From NCBI GenBank assembly GCA_902497025.1, contig CABVDJ010000029.1, positions 1 to 31,368 of the forward strand: a stretch of 31,368 nt of DNA, given 5' to 3'. The notes beneath the pieces were generated by a model, which was not told where the DNA came from, searched no databases, and was given only the letters and a program-made list of their open reading frames with translations. The DNA is from an uncultured Collinsella sp. (GTDB lineage: Bacteria > Actinomycetota > Coriobacteriia > Coriobacteriales > Coriobacteriaceae). Position 1 is the first letter of the stretch, and every line of letters starts with the position of its first letter. Below, in pieces: positions 22,154 to 29,252 of this stretch. The position numbers and the translations under genes are program-made.

Positions 22154-22825
22154 CTACACCAGCACGTCGGCGAGCGAACGCTTGGGTACGTGGTGCACCT
22201 GCGCCTCGTCGCGCCAATAATTGATGGAGCCGTCGGGGTTGGAATCGATCGCATCGATCACCTGTGTCTCGGCCGGAGCGCCAAACGCCATGATCAGCTT
22301 GAGCTCATATTTGTCGTTATCGAGCCCCATGGCATCGATCGCGCGGGGCGTAAAGGCCTTGAACATACAGGCTGCCACCTCAGGCGTGGCGCTGCGGGCG
22401 GCGAGCATCATCGTCTGCGCGGCAATGCCCGTGTCGACCTCGGTAATGGGAGCGGCTGGCTTGCCCGGAACGGCGCGCTCAGCCAAAATCGCGATGTAGC
22501 CGGTCGGGCGCTCACCCTCGGCAGGACCCGGCCAATCCTTAAGCGCACCGGCCCATGCAAGCTCATCAAATACGCGCGCGCAATCCACGGCACCGCTCAC
22601 CACATGAAAACGCAGACGCTGAGCATTGGCGCCGCAGGGAGTCAGGTGAGCCAGCTCTGCCAGCTCGAGCAAAAACTCACGCGGCACGCGCATGGACTCG
22701 TCAAAACGGCGGCACGTACGGGCACGACGGACCAGCGCATCAAACGCTTCCAAGCCGAGCTTTTCGCAACCCTGCTCTGCCATCGATTCGACACTCGACG
22801 GCGCCTCGGGAACTGCTTCGTTCAT
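22154..22825 (-). CDS. Nitroreductase-family flavoprotein
   Basis: A 223-residue FMN-dependent oxidoreductase of the nitroreductase family. The N-terminal ALVRRARTCRRFDESMRVP and TPCGANAQRLRFHVV carry the Arg and Asn contacts to FMN, and the C-terminal half has the IAAQTMMLAA helix and the MGLDNDKYELKLIMAFG strand that are standard for the fold. It reduces an unidentified quinone, nitro or related substrate with NAD(P)H. The ATG at 22825 follows GGGGGT; an upstream extension to 22993 is not supported by a ribosome site. The phosphatase pair is on the same strand 82 bases downstream, with repeat copy 5 between. Confidence 0.88.
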   Translation of the reverse strand: MNEAVPEAPSSVESMAEQGCEKLGLEAFDALVRRARTCRRFDESMRVPREFLLELAELAHLTPCGANAQRLRFHVVSGAVDCARVFDELAWAGALKDWPGPAEGERPTGYIAILAERAVPGKPAAPITEVDTGIAAQTMMLAARSATPEVAACMFKAFTPRAIDAMGLDNDKYELKLIMAFGAPAETQVIDAIDSNPDGSINYWRDEAQVHHVPKRSLADVLV

Positions 22826-23060
22826 AGGGACCCCCAATACAAGCCAATTGTCCTTAGGAAAATCTAACCTAAAACGTAGGCAATAACGAACAGGGCTGCA
22901 ATGTTCTACACCTGTTGAATAGAAAATCGCAACGTGGGGAACAACGGAAACAATTCGGGGCCTTTGGGTTACGTTTCGCCCTCTCCGACCCATACGCCAG
23001 CGCCTTTAGGCGATACTGGTTGTAACGATCAAGGCTTACGCCGCACGGAAAGGAGACATT

Positions 23061-23663
23061 ATGGGCATCTTTAAGAACGATGACCAAAAATCGAGCCAGT
23101 TTGGATTTGACGAGAAAAGCATGGCGGGCAAAGCCGTCAAGGCCGTGCGCTGGATTTACGCCATCACGGGCGTCTTAGCGCTCATTGCTGGTATCGCGCT
23201 GCTTTTTGCACCCGCCAAGTCCCTCGTCTTTTTGACGACTGTCCTGGGTTTTTACTTTGTAATCACTGCTGCCATCAGGCTGTTCACTGCCATTTTTGAG
23301 CCGCTGCTGCCCACCGGCTGGCGCGTGACGAGCATCATCTCCAACCTACTCATTATCTTGGGCGGCGCCATAATCCTGCGCAACCAGGCCTTCTCGACCG
23401 CGACGCTCACCACGATGGTGGTTATCGTGGCCGGCTTTGGCTGGATTGTCGAAGGTGTCATGTCCATTCTGGAGTCCGAGCTTTCGTCCAACCGCGCCCT
23501 CGCCATCCTGAGCGGCGCACTCTCCATCATCGCCGGCATGTTCGTGTTTATCTATCCGCTGTGGTCGGCCAAGATGCTCGTCATCTTTAGCGGCGCCGCA
23601 CTGCTGGTGTTTGGCGTAACGCTGATTGTTCGTGCTATTCAATTTGGCAAACTGGTGCACTAG
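23061..23663 (+). CDS. HdeD/DUF308-like membrane protein
   Basis: A 200-residue membrane protein with six hydrophobic segments in three pairs, the pattern of the HdeD/DUF308 family, in which GxxxLIAGIALLF-type repeats recur (IYAITGVLALIAGIALLFAP, SIISNLLIILGGAII, AILSGALSIIAGMFVFIYP). HdeD is linked to acid resistance in E. coli, but the general role is unknown. About 30 polar residues precede the first helix. An AAGGAG ribosome site is 6 bases from the ATG. Its stop codon is directly followed by the start of the next gene (TAG-ATG), so the two are translated as a coupled pair. Confidence 0.85.
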   Translation: MGIFKNDDQKSSQFGFDEKSMAGKAVKAVRWIYAITGVLALIAGIALLFAPAKSLVFLTTVLGFYFVITAAIRLFTAIFEPLLPTGWRVTSIISNLLIILGGAIILRNQAFSTATLTTMVVIVAGFGWIVEGVMSILESELSSNRALAILSGALSIIAGMFVFIYPLWSAKMLVIFSGAALLVFGVTLIVRAIQFGKLVH

Positions 23664-24146
23664 ATGCCACGAACGCTCTTTATTGATGCAGACGCCTGCC
23701 CGGTCACGCGCGAGTCGATTGACTGCGCGCGGCGGGCGGGCGTCGCCGTTGTTATCGCCGGCAACAGCACGCAAAACCTAGAACGGCACATTCGCCGCGA
23801 CGACCCGCGCGATGCTGAGCACGCTCGACGCGGATTTTGGGTCACGACGCTCGATGTGAGCGTGGGCGCCGACAGCGCCGACTTTGCCATTGTCGAACGC
23901 CTGCAGGCGGGCGACGTGGTCGTGACGCAGGACATTGGCTTGGCGAGCATGGTGCTCGGGCGCGATGCCGCCGCCATCGGCGTGCGCGGGCGCGTGTACG
24001 ACAAGGCGACTATCGACATGCAGCTGTTTATTCGCCACGAGGAAAAGAAGGTACGCCACGCCGGGGGACGCACTCGCGGACCGGCGGCATTTACCAGCGA
24101 AGACCGGGCTCGCTTTAAGCGCAAACTCACCGAGCTGCTGCGCTAA
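23664..24146 (+). CDS. YaiI/YqxD family (UPF0178, DUF188) protein
   Basis: A 160-residue protein of the UPF0178 family, predicted to adopt a PIN-like nuclease fold. The N-terminal TLFIDADACPVTRE, the middle GADSADFAIVERLQAGDVVVTQDIGLA and ARVYDKATID-like region (here RGRVYDKATID) are diagnostic, and the aspartates in these motifs would bind metal. The function is unproven. It has no ribosome binding site of its own in the gap because its ATG abuts the stop codon of the HdeD-like gene; translation is likely coupled. It is followed by a long hairpin terminator. Confidence 0.93.
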   Translation: MPRTLFIDADACPVTRESIDCARRAGVAVVIAGNSTQNLERHIRRDDPRDAEHARRGFWVTTLDVSVGADSADFAIVERLQAGDVVVTQDIGLASMVLGRDAAAIGVRGRVYDKATIDMQLFIRHEEKKVRHAGGRTRGPAAFTSEDRARFKRKLTELLR

Positions 24147-24229
24147 CCAAGGTAGATTTTTGGGACATGCCCGGAAATCTGCTTTTTTGCTTTGGGCGGT
24201 ATGAGCGCTCAAAATCCATGGCTCAACAA

Positions 24230-24302
24230 AAAACGGGCTTCAAAATGCCATGCGTCGCCGCATTGTGCAGGCGCCGAGCATGGCTATTTTGAAGCCCGTT
24301 TT
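24230..24302. terminator. Long hairpin, bidirectional terminator
   Basis: Seventeen perfect base pairs (24230-24246 with 24286-24302), a one-base bulge and seven more (GCCATGC/GCATGGC) form a very long stem with a 24-base loop that can itself pair in part. A-rich and T-rich ends flank it, so it can stop transcripts from both converging genes. Confidence 0.8.
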
Positions 24303-24313
24303 GTTAGGCCCAC

Positions 24314-25402
24314 TTAGAGGCCGAAGGCGGAGAGGATGAGGCCCCAGCCGGCACCGATGACGTACATCATGATCAGGAACAGGACGTTTTCGCGGGCGCT
24401 ACGGTTGGTGCGGAACAGCACCAGGTAGCCCACACCGGCAGAGATGAGCGTGCCGGCGAGCATCGGGGCCAGCTGCAGCGCGCCTTCCAGGTACAGTTGC
24501 GTGATGACGACGCTGGCCGAGCAGTTGGGAATCAGGCCGACGAGTGCCGAGCCCAGGACCGCAAGCGTCTCGTTGCCGCGCAGGAACTGCTCGATCGCGG
24601 ACTCGCCGAAGGTCTCGAGCACGGCGACCAGGACCAGCGTCACCAGAAAAATGAATACCGAGACCTGCACGGTGTGCGAGATCGCGCTGCGGATGATCGA
24701 CAGGACAGGCGTCCCTTCGTGGGAGTGGGAGTGACCGTGGCCATCATGGTGTTCATGCTCGCCCTCATGACCGTGATCGTGGCCATGTCCGTGTTCATAC
24801 TCGTCCTCGTCTTCATCGCAACCGCAATGATCGCGCTCGCACAGCTCGTGGATGTGGTCGGCGCTCACGCCCGCCTCGGCCACCTCGTCGATGATGTCAC
24901 CGCCGCTGTGGTCGTCGTGCGCGCAGTTCACATGAGCCGAATTAGCAGCGGCCCCCAGCACGGTACGGCGAATCGCCGCATGCGCGCGAGCGTTACGACG
25001 CAGGCCGCGAATGGCGGCGTCCACGATAAAGCCCGTGACCAGCGCGATCAGTGCCTTCGAAGCCAAAAGCATCGCCATGGTCTGCACGGGCACCTGCTCG
25101 GCGAGCAACAGCGGCAGCATCTCATCGGAGGTCGAAAGGAACACCGCCACCAACGTGCCCAAGGTCACGACACGACCGGCGTACAGCGTGGCCGCCATTG
25201 CCGAAAAGCCGCACTGCGGCACCATGCCCAGCAACGAGCCAACCACGGGGCCCGCGGCACCGGCGCGCTTGATGGCGCCGTTAACGCTGTCGCCCGCGAC
25301 GTGCTCCAGGGTCTCGAGGGCCAGATATGTCACCAATAAGAACGGTACCAGCGAGAGCGTGTCCTTGCCGGCGTCGAGCAGAATATCAATCAGCAAATCC
25401 AT
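24314..25402 (-). CDS. Putative heavy-metal/manganese exporter with His-rich loop (ArsP_2-like)
   Basis: A 362-residue permease with about ten hydrophobic segments arranged as two halves. Each half has a Pro-x-Cys signature, VPQCGFSAMA near residue 60 and IPNCSASVVI near residue 292, which is the pattern of the putative ten-helix metal exporter family (ArsP_2, also named arsenic efflux or putative manganese transporter). The two halves are joined by a cytoplasmic loop (about residues 155-235) extremely rich in His, Asp and Glu, with HGHDHGH-type runs, surely metal-binding. The substrate is not proven. AAAGG upstream of the ATG serves as ribosome site, and the promoter carries repeated TCCTAG motifs suggesting metal-dependent control. 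Confidence 0.82.
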   Translation of the reverse strand: MDLLIDILLDAGKDTLSLVPFLLVTYLALETLEHVAGDSVNGAIKRAGAAGPVVGSLLGMVPQCGFSAMAATLYAGRVVTLGTLVAVFLSTSDEMLPLLLAEQVPVQTMAMLLASKALIALVTGFIVDAAIRGLRRNARAHAAIRRTVLGAAANSAHVNCAHDDHSGGDIIDEVAEAGVSADHIHELCERDHCGCDEDEDEYEHGHGHDHGHEGEHEHHDGHGHSHSHEGTPVLSIIRSAISHTVQVSVFIFLVTLVLVAVLETFGESAIEQFLRGNETLAVLGSALVGLIPNCSASVVITQLYLEGALQLAPMLAGTLISAGVGYLVLFRTNRSARENVLFLIMMYVIGAGWGLILSAFGL

Positions 25403-25444
25403 GACGGATGGAACCTTTCGTGTCTTTCGGCAGCATTGTAAAAG

Positions 25445-25492
25445 TCCTAGCGGTCAACTAGGGTATTGTAGTTGTCCTAGGCGCGATGCCAA
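25445..25492 (-). promoter_or_regulatory. Promoter and TCCTAG operator of the metal exporter
   Basis: On the minus strand TTGGCA (25492-25487) and TACAAT (25470-25465) are 16 bases apart. TCCTAG occurs at 25445-25450 and 25475-25480, and CTAGGG at 25458-25463 completes an inverted pair TCCTAG-N7-CTAGGG. One copy lies in the promoter spacer and the pair just downstream of the start, the layout of a repressor, perhaps of the DtxR/MntR type. Confidence 0.5.
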
Positions 25493-25574
25493 TAGTTGCC
25501 CATGGTAAACTATCATCTCGCCACATCTTAATGACCCTGAGCCGCACGACGCGGCCCATCCAAGGAGCAGTTAT

Positions 25575-26543
25575 ATGAACGTTTCACAAGCACTCGAATA
25601 CGAGCGCCAGCCGTTTATTCCCATGTTTATCTATGGCGATCACGGCGCCATGGAGTCCGAGCGCCAGAAGGGCGAAGAGGCCCTCAAGGTGCTCGAGACC
25701 GAGTACTTTACCGCCGAGGTCGACCCCGGCTTCGACTTTGCCACCGTGCGCGACCTGGCCGACCGCAACCGCGACCTGTGCGACCAGATTGGCGAGGCAC
25801 GCCTGCGCAACGTGACGCCCGCGACGCTTTCGCGCGGCCTGTCCGATGCCGACACCTGCGCCGCCATCGGCAAGATGCAAAAGCGCACCGCCGCGTCCGT
25901 TATGCGCGAGATCCGCGGCGACCGCGACGCGCTCGGCGTGGCCTACGCCCGCAAGCCCATCCAGGGCACCGTGCTCGGTGTCGACATCGAGACCACCGGC
26001 CGTGCACCCGAGCGCGGTTATATCATCAATGTGGGTTGGGAAATCATGGAGCTCACCAGCGACGCCGTCCCGCACGACGCCGAGGCGCACTACTGCGGTC
26101 TGCCCGACATCTACCGCGGCGAGGATGTGCCGTTGTCGAATATCCACCACATCACCTGGGACGACATCGACGGCAAAAAGCCGTTCCGCGAGAACAAGGA
26201 ACTGCAGAAGCAGCTGCTCAAGCTTATGAAGAAGTACCCGTACATGGCGCACAACGCCGCCTTTGAGGACAGTTGGTTCAAGATCCACCTGGACGGTTAC
26301 GCCGAGGCACGCCGCGCCGGCAAGATCATCGTCATCGACTCGCGCCAGATCTGCCGCAGCCTGGATGCCGACGTCCGCTCGCTCCCCCGCGAATCCGCCC
26401 CCGCCGCGCTCGAGAACTGGGCGCGCCGCCGTGGAACCCTCGCCGCCGACGCCAACGAGCAGCATCTGGGCCTGGACGACACCGACCTCATGCTCCGCAC
26501 GGTTCAGGCCGAGTTCAACCTCAAGAACCTGTTTGCCAAGTAG
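25575..26543 (+). CDS. DEDDh 3'-5' exonuclease-like protein (DnaQ fold)
   Basis: A 322-residue protein whose C-terminal part (about residues 130-310) is a DnaQ-like exonuclease. Exo I is GVDIETTG with D137 and E139. Exo II is the AHNAAFED segment with N227, where the usual Asp after Phe is E231 followed by D232. Exo III is HLGLDD with H297 and D302, spaced as in HRALDD. The N-terminal 130 residues are mostly helical, have no recognised motif and are not found in DNA polymerase III epsilon. It likely trims DNA or RNA 3' ends. The ribosome site AAGGAG is 7 bases before the ATG at 25575. Confidence 0.85.
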   Translation: MNVSQALEYERQPFIPMFIYGDHGAMESERQKGEEALKVLETEYFTAEVDPGFDFATVRDLADRNRDLCDQIGEARLRNVTPATLSRGLSDADTCAAIGKMQKRTAASVMREIRGDRDALGVAYARKPIQGTVLGVDIETTGRAPERGYIINVGWEIMELTSDAVPHDAEAHYCGLPDIYRGEDVPLSNIHHITWDDIDGKKPFRENKELQKQLLKLMKKYPYMAHNAAFEDSWFKIHLDGYAEARRAGKIIVIDSRQICRSLDADVRSLPRESAPAALENWARRRGTLAADANEQHLGLDDTDLMLRTVQAEFNLKNLFAK

Positions 26544-26577
26544 AAACGTCTACGACAAACTCCGGCGTAGATCACGA

Positions 26578-26613
26578 GCGGCCTCGCAGCGGGAAACCCC
26601 GCAGCGAGGCCGC
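26578..26613 (+). terminator. Terminator-like hairpin after the exonuclease
   Basis: Ten base pairs (GCGGCCTCGC/GCGAGGCCGC), an A-A mismatch and five more pairs close a 4-base loop, 34 bases after the stop codon. There is no T run, so it may be a weak or Rho-assisted end. Confidence 0.5.
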
Positions 26614-26894
26614 CCTACGTTCCACAAATAAATCTGCCATCACAAATTCTGAACCCTCATTTTGAACGATTTCGGCCAATTCCCGACACGTAATTCGTTA
26701 TCGGATGGTGATGCATCACTATCAAATGTGCGGCAGTTGAGTAGTTATATGCTATAGCTAAGCTGCGAAAACTTTTATCTAGGGCATACCAACTCATAAT
26801 TGCGTCAAGTTTTTGGACAGCATTTGGTTAGACCTCTAAAACGACTTTTTCACTCAGCGCCATCAACACGGCATTAGCTGACACGATATATACC
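26614..26894. other. AT-rich intergenic DNA upstream of the orphan nuclease
   Basis: About 280 bases without a gene, clearly richer in A and T than the flanks. It contains the 12-bp palindrome GTGATGCATCAC (26708-26719). GATATA at 26885-26890 with TCAACA about 16-17 bases upstream may be a promoter so close to the ATG at 26895 that the mRNA would be leaderless. No recombination site was recognised. Confidence 0.4.
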
Positions 26895-28085
26895 ATGAGT
26901 ATCGTATTGTCACATACCACTGCAAAAGCGGTCTACCAGGCCGCGCATTCGGTGTCTGCGAAAGGCATCGAGTCCTGTAACCCTGCCGCGATTTACGGAT
27001 CATGTCCCACCGGAACGCTCCTTGACGCAGCCGCAGAATGGCTCACCAAACATGATGTTTCCCTCGACGCAAATGATTCCCTCGAGGTGATGGTGTTTCA
27101 TCGCAGGAATGCGCGCTATGCAGTGAACTGTCAATGCCACGTTTCTTCAAAACGATTCTCGAACTCACGCTTTATAGAGCTTGAAGATGGCATCTTCATT
27201 GTTAGCGTTGAGCTTTGCGCACTTCAGGCCGCCACCTATCTCCCTTTTCGCGAACTGGTGGAGTACTACTTTGAATTGTGCAGCGCTTACTCCCTTGGAA
27301 CCGGCTCTTCCACCTCTTATAGCGAGCGTTTCGCGCTCACCTCGACCGAGAGGTTAAAGCAGTTCTTTAATTCCATTACCAGATGCGACGGTTTGGCCCT
27401 TGCCCGAAAGGCGATCCAATGTGTGCGCGACGGATGCCGGTCTCCCATGGAAACGGCCTTTGTCATGATGCTAACGCTGCCCAAAAGCGAAGGAGGGCTT
27501 GGTATTAAGGGAATTGAGACCGATTACGAGGTGCAGGTCACCGCCGCCGCAAAGAATCTCACGAGACGCAAGAAGTTCTTTATGGATGCGTATCTAAAGA
27601 AATCTCGCACAGACATTGAATACAACGGTTTTTATCATGACGCGGAAGAAGACCGCGCCATCGATGAGGAACGCAAGAATGCGCTTGCGTCCATGGGATA
27701 CGGAATCATCACCGTCAGCCGTTATTCCTTTATGCATGCCAGCGCTTTCGTTAGGGTCATGGAAGCGATCCAACGGAAAGAGGGCATACGCCCCTCGCGT
27801 CTGCCAAAAGACTTTCAAATCATGCAAGAGGACCTGAGACAGTTTGTGCTCAGAAGGTTTATAGAAGAGAAAAAGCGAATTCAGAAGCAGCTTCGCCAGG
27901 ATTCCGAAGAGCGCCAACGAATCGACCTCGAAAAAGCAACACTCGAAGGCATCACGCTGGATGACCCGACAATTAATGAAGTTCCGGCAATCGATGACAT
28001 GCAGACTGTCGAATCCGACAGCCCATCATTTGCCCAAACAAGCAGCCTCGCGCCCGAGGGCAGGGTCTTCGGGGCCGGAGACTAG
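26895..28085 (+). CDS. Orphan protein with probable PD-(D/E)XK-type nuclease domain
   Basis: A 396-residue protein I do not recognise as a named gene. The region of about residues 182-275 resembles DUF559/Vsr-like endonuclease domains: SPMETAFVMMLTLP, then KKFFMDAYL with D231, then DIEYNGFYHDAEEDRAIDEERKNAL with E242-x-N244, and GYGIITVSR. Those families have D...E-x-D/N-G..H..., with D and E binding metal. The first 180 residues are mixed alpha/beta with several cysteines, and the tail from about residue 315 is a charged helix then an acidic disordered end. The start has no clear ribosome site and may be leaderless. Codon use is more AT-rich than in neighbours, suggesting transfer. No partner methylase or toxin is adjacent; a role in defence is only a guess. 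Confidence 0.7.
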   Translation: MSIVLSHTTAKAVYQAAHSVSAKGIESCNPAAIYGSCPTGTLLDAAAEWLTKHDVSLDANDSLEVMVFHRRNARYAVNCQCHVSSKRFSNSRFIELEDGIFIVSVELCALQAATYLPFRELVEYYFELCSAYSLGTGSSTSYSERFALTSTERLKQFFNSITRCDGLALARKAIQCVRDGCRSPMETAFVMMLTLPKSEGGLGIKGIETDYEVQVTAAAKNLTRRKKFFMDAYLKKSRTDIEYNGFYHDAEEDRAIDEERKNALASMGYGIITVSRYSFMHASAFVRVMEAIQRKEGIRPSRLPKDFQIMQEDLRQFVLRRFIEEKKRIQKQLRQDSEERQRIDLEKATLEGITLDDPTINEVPAIDDMQTVESDSPSFAQTSSLAPEGRVFGAGD

Positions 28086-28430
28086 GCCGGCTAACAAGGT
28101 AGGTACCCTAGCGACGTGCAAAATTGCGAATATTCAGCAGGGTCGGGTGTCTATCACCCTCGAGTGGATCCAAATGTGAAGCGAAACGCTCTTGCGTGAG
28201 AGCGTTAGGCAACATTTGAGGAAGAACTCATCGGATTAACACCCTAAGATAACTCTTGAACTGCATTATATGACCTGTAATAAATTAGCGGACCCCCTAT
28301 AGTTGCAGAATACTCCATTTTTTGCACGGCACGAGGGTGCCCACCTTGGCATCGACTATCAAAAAACGCTCAGTCCGGGATCTCGTCCACTATTCCCCAT
28401 CATTTTGTACAACGAATTACCTGAACGTCA
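28086..28430. other. AT-rich intergenic DNA after the orphan nuclease
   Basis: No gene is supported. Two small hairpins are present: GGGTG/CACCC near 28144-28159, and AACGCTCT (28185-28192) with AGAGCGTT (28199-28206), which could end the nuclease transcript though the T run is missing. The rest, up to the arsR promoter, shows no recognised element. Confidence 0.4.
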
Positions 28431-28491
28431 TTGACATATGAACATGCACTCATATAATCGAAAGTAAATTATATGAGCACATGTTCATATG
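28431..28491 (+). promoter_or_regulatory. Consensus promoter with two ArsR/SmtB operators
   Basis: TTGACA (28431-28436) and TATAAT (28453-28458) are both perfect consensus hexamers, 16 bases apart. Operator 1 (28435-28457) covers the spacer and both hexamer edges. Operator 2 (28469-28491) is its inverted copy with only two mismatches and lies at the transcription start. Both contain ATATGA and TCATAT ends with ACA/TGT inner bases, very like the CadC/CzrA/SmtB sites. A strong promoter under tight autorepression is the natural reading. Confidence 0.85.
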
Positions 28492-28504
28492 AAAGGATAT
28501 TGCA

Positions 28505-28870
28505 ATGAGCATCCGCGTTGATGAAACGAAACTCGACATCGAGGCCACCGAACCCGCGATCCCGACCACCTGCTCGCCCGAGGACCTTCCCGACGAGGAG
28601 CTTCTCTACGACCTCGCCGACCTGTTCAAGGTCTTCAGCGACACCACGCGCATCAAGATCCTCTATGCCCTCATGGGCCGCGAGCTCTGCGTGGCAGACA
28701 TCGCCGAAGCGACCGAAACCTCGCAGTCCGCGGTGTCGCACCAGCTGCGCACACTCAAGCAGTCGCACCTGGTTAAATTCCGGCGCGACGGGCGCAATAT
28801 CCTCTACTCGCTCGCCGACGACCACGTCTACACCATGCTCAACCAGGGCATGAGCCACATCTGCGAATAG
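28505..28870 (+). CDS. ArsR/SmtB-family metal-sensing repressor
   Basis: A 121-residue winged-helix repressor of the ArsR/SmtB family. The core FKVFSDTTRIKILYALMGRELCVADIAEA and the recognition helix SQSAVSHQLRTLKQSHLV are textbook. The C-terminal alpha-5 helix carries D105-x-H107-x10-H118-x2-E121, exactly the zinc site spacing of SmtB, so Zn (with Cd or Pb) should release it from DNA. In alpha-3, ELCVAD keeps one Cys of the ELCVCD motif, so the second Cys site seen in CadC is incomplete, although Cys residues at positions about 23 and 120 could help. AAAGGA lies 8 bases before the ATG. It is the first gene of the metal efflux locus. Confidence 0.95.
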   Translation: MSIRVDETKLDIEATEPAIPTTCSPEDLPDEELLYDLADLFKVFSDTTRIKILYALMGRELCVADIAEATETSQSAVSHQLRTLKQSHLVKFRRDGRNILYSLADDHVYTMLNQGMSHICE

Positions 28871-28933
28871 CGACCAACCACGGTACCAGCGCGGCCTGCA
28901 CCCAAGCCGCAAATACAGAGAAAGGAACCCACC

Positions 28934-29152
28934 ATGAAAAAGCAGTTTAAACTCGACGAGATCGACTGCGCCAACTGCGCGCGTGAGCTTCAGGACGAGC
29001 TGGCCAAGCTCGAGGGCGTCAAATCCGTGTCCGTCAACTTTATGACCCAGAAGTTGACGCTCGAAGCCGATGACGCCGAGTTCGACGAGGTACTCAACCG
29101 CGTTGTAGAGTTTACGGCCGACGCCGAACCGGACTGCGAGATCATTCTCTAG
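28934..29152 (+). CDS. Free-standing heavy-metal-associated (HMA) domain protein
   Basis: A 72-residue ferredoxin-like HMA domain. The metal-binding motif is DCANC (D11, C12, C15) in the first loop, a variant of GMxCxxC in which Asp precedes the Cys; Asp at this place is typical of Zn/Cd domains (as in ZntA), not Cu ones. The beta strand VKSVSVNFMTQKLTLE follows the family pattern. The protein is acidic, with a Glu/Asp-rich C-terminus. It probably hands metal to the ATPase encoded 100 bases downstream, which has no HMA of its own. A GAAAGGA ribosome site precedes the ATG. Confidence 0.92.
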   Translation: MKKQFKLDEIDCANCARELQDELAKLEGVKSVSVNFMTQKLTLEADDAEFDEVLNRVVEFTADAEPDCEIIL

Positions 29153-29173
29153 CCCGGGTTTACGCCAACCTGC

Positions 29174-29230
29174 AAGGCCGCGCTTGCCGCGGCCTTTGCT
29201 CGCGAAATTATATGAGCGAGTGTTCATTCA
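29174..29230 (+). promoter_or_regulatory. Attenuator-like hairpin and third ArsR operator before the ATPase
   Basis: A perfect 9-bp stem (AAGGCCGCG/CGCGGCCTT, 29174-29196) ends in TTT and may trim read-through from the HMA gene. Behind it, TTGCCG (29184) and TTATAT (29208) are 18 bases apart and could be a second promoter. Operator 3 (29208-29230) overlaps the -10 and matches operator 2 closely (TTATATGAGC, then GTTCAT). The ATPase therefore seems to have its own metal-controlled transcription. Confidence 0.6.
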
Positions 29231-29252
29231 TTCAAATGGGAGGATACGAGTC

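Noticed and set aside
27961..28179. Open frame overlapping the end of the nuclease gene, ending in KIANIQQGRVSITLEWIQM
   Set aside because: The tail looks protein-like, but most of the frame lies inside the nuclease gene in another frame and there is no ribosome site. It may be a gene remnant, too short to support.
29184..29252. N-terminal extension of the metal ATPase
   Set aside because: It overlaps the hairpin and operator 3, while GGGAGG precedes the ATG at 29253.
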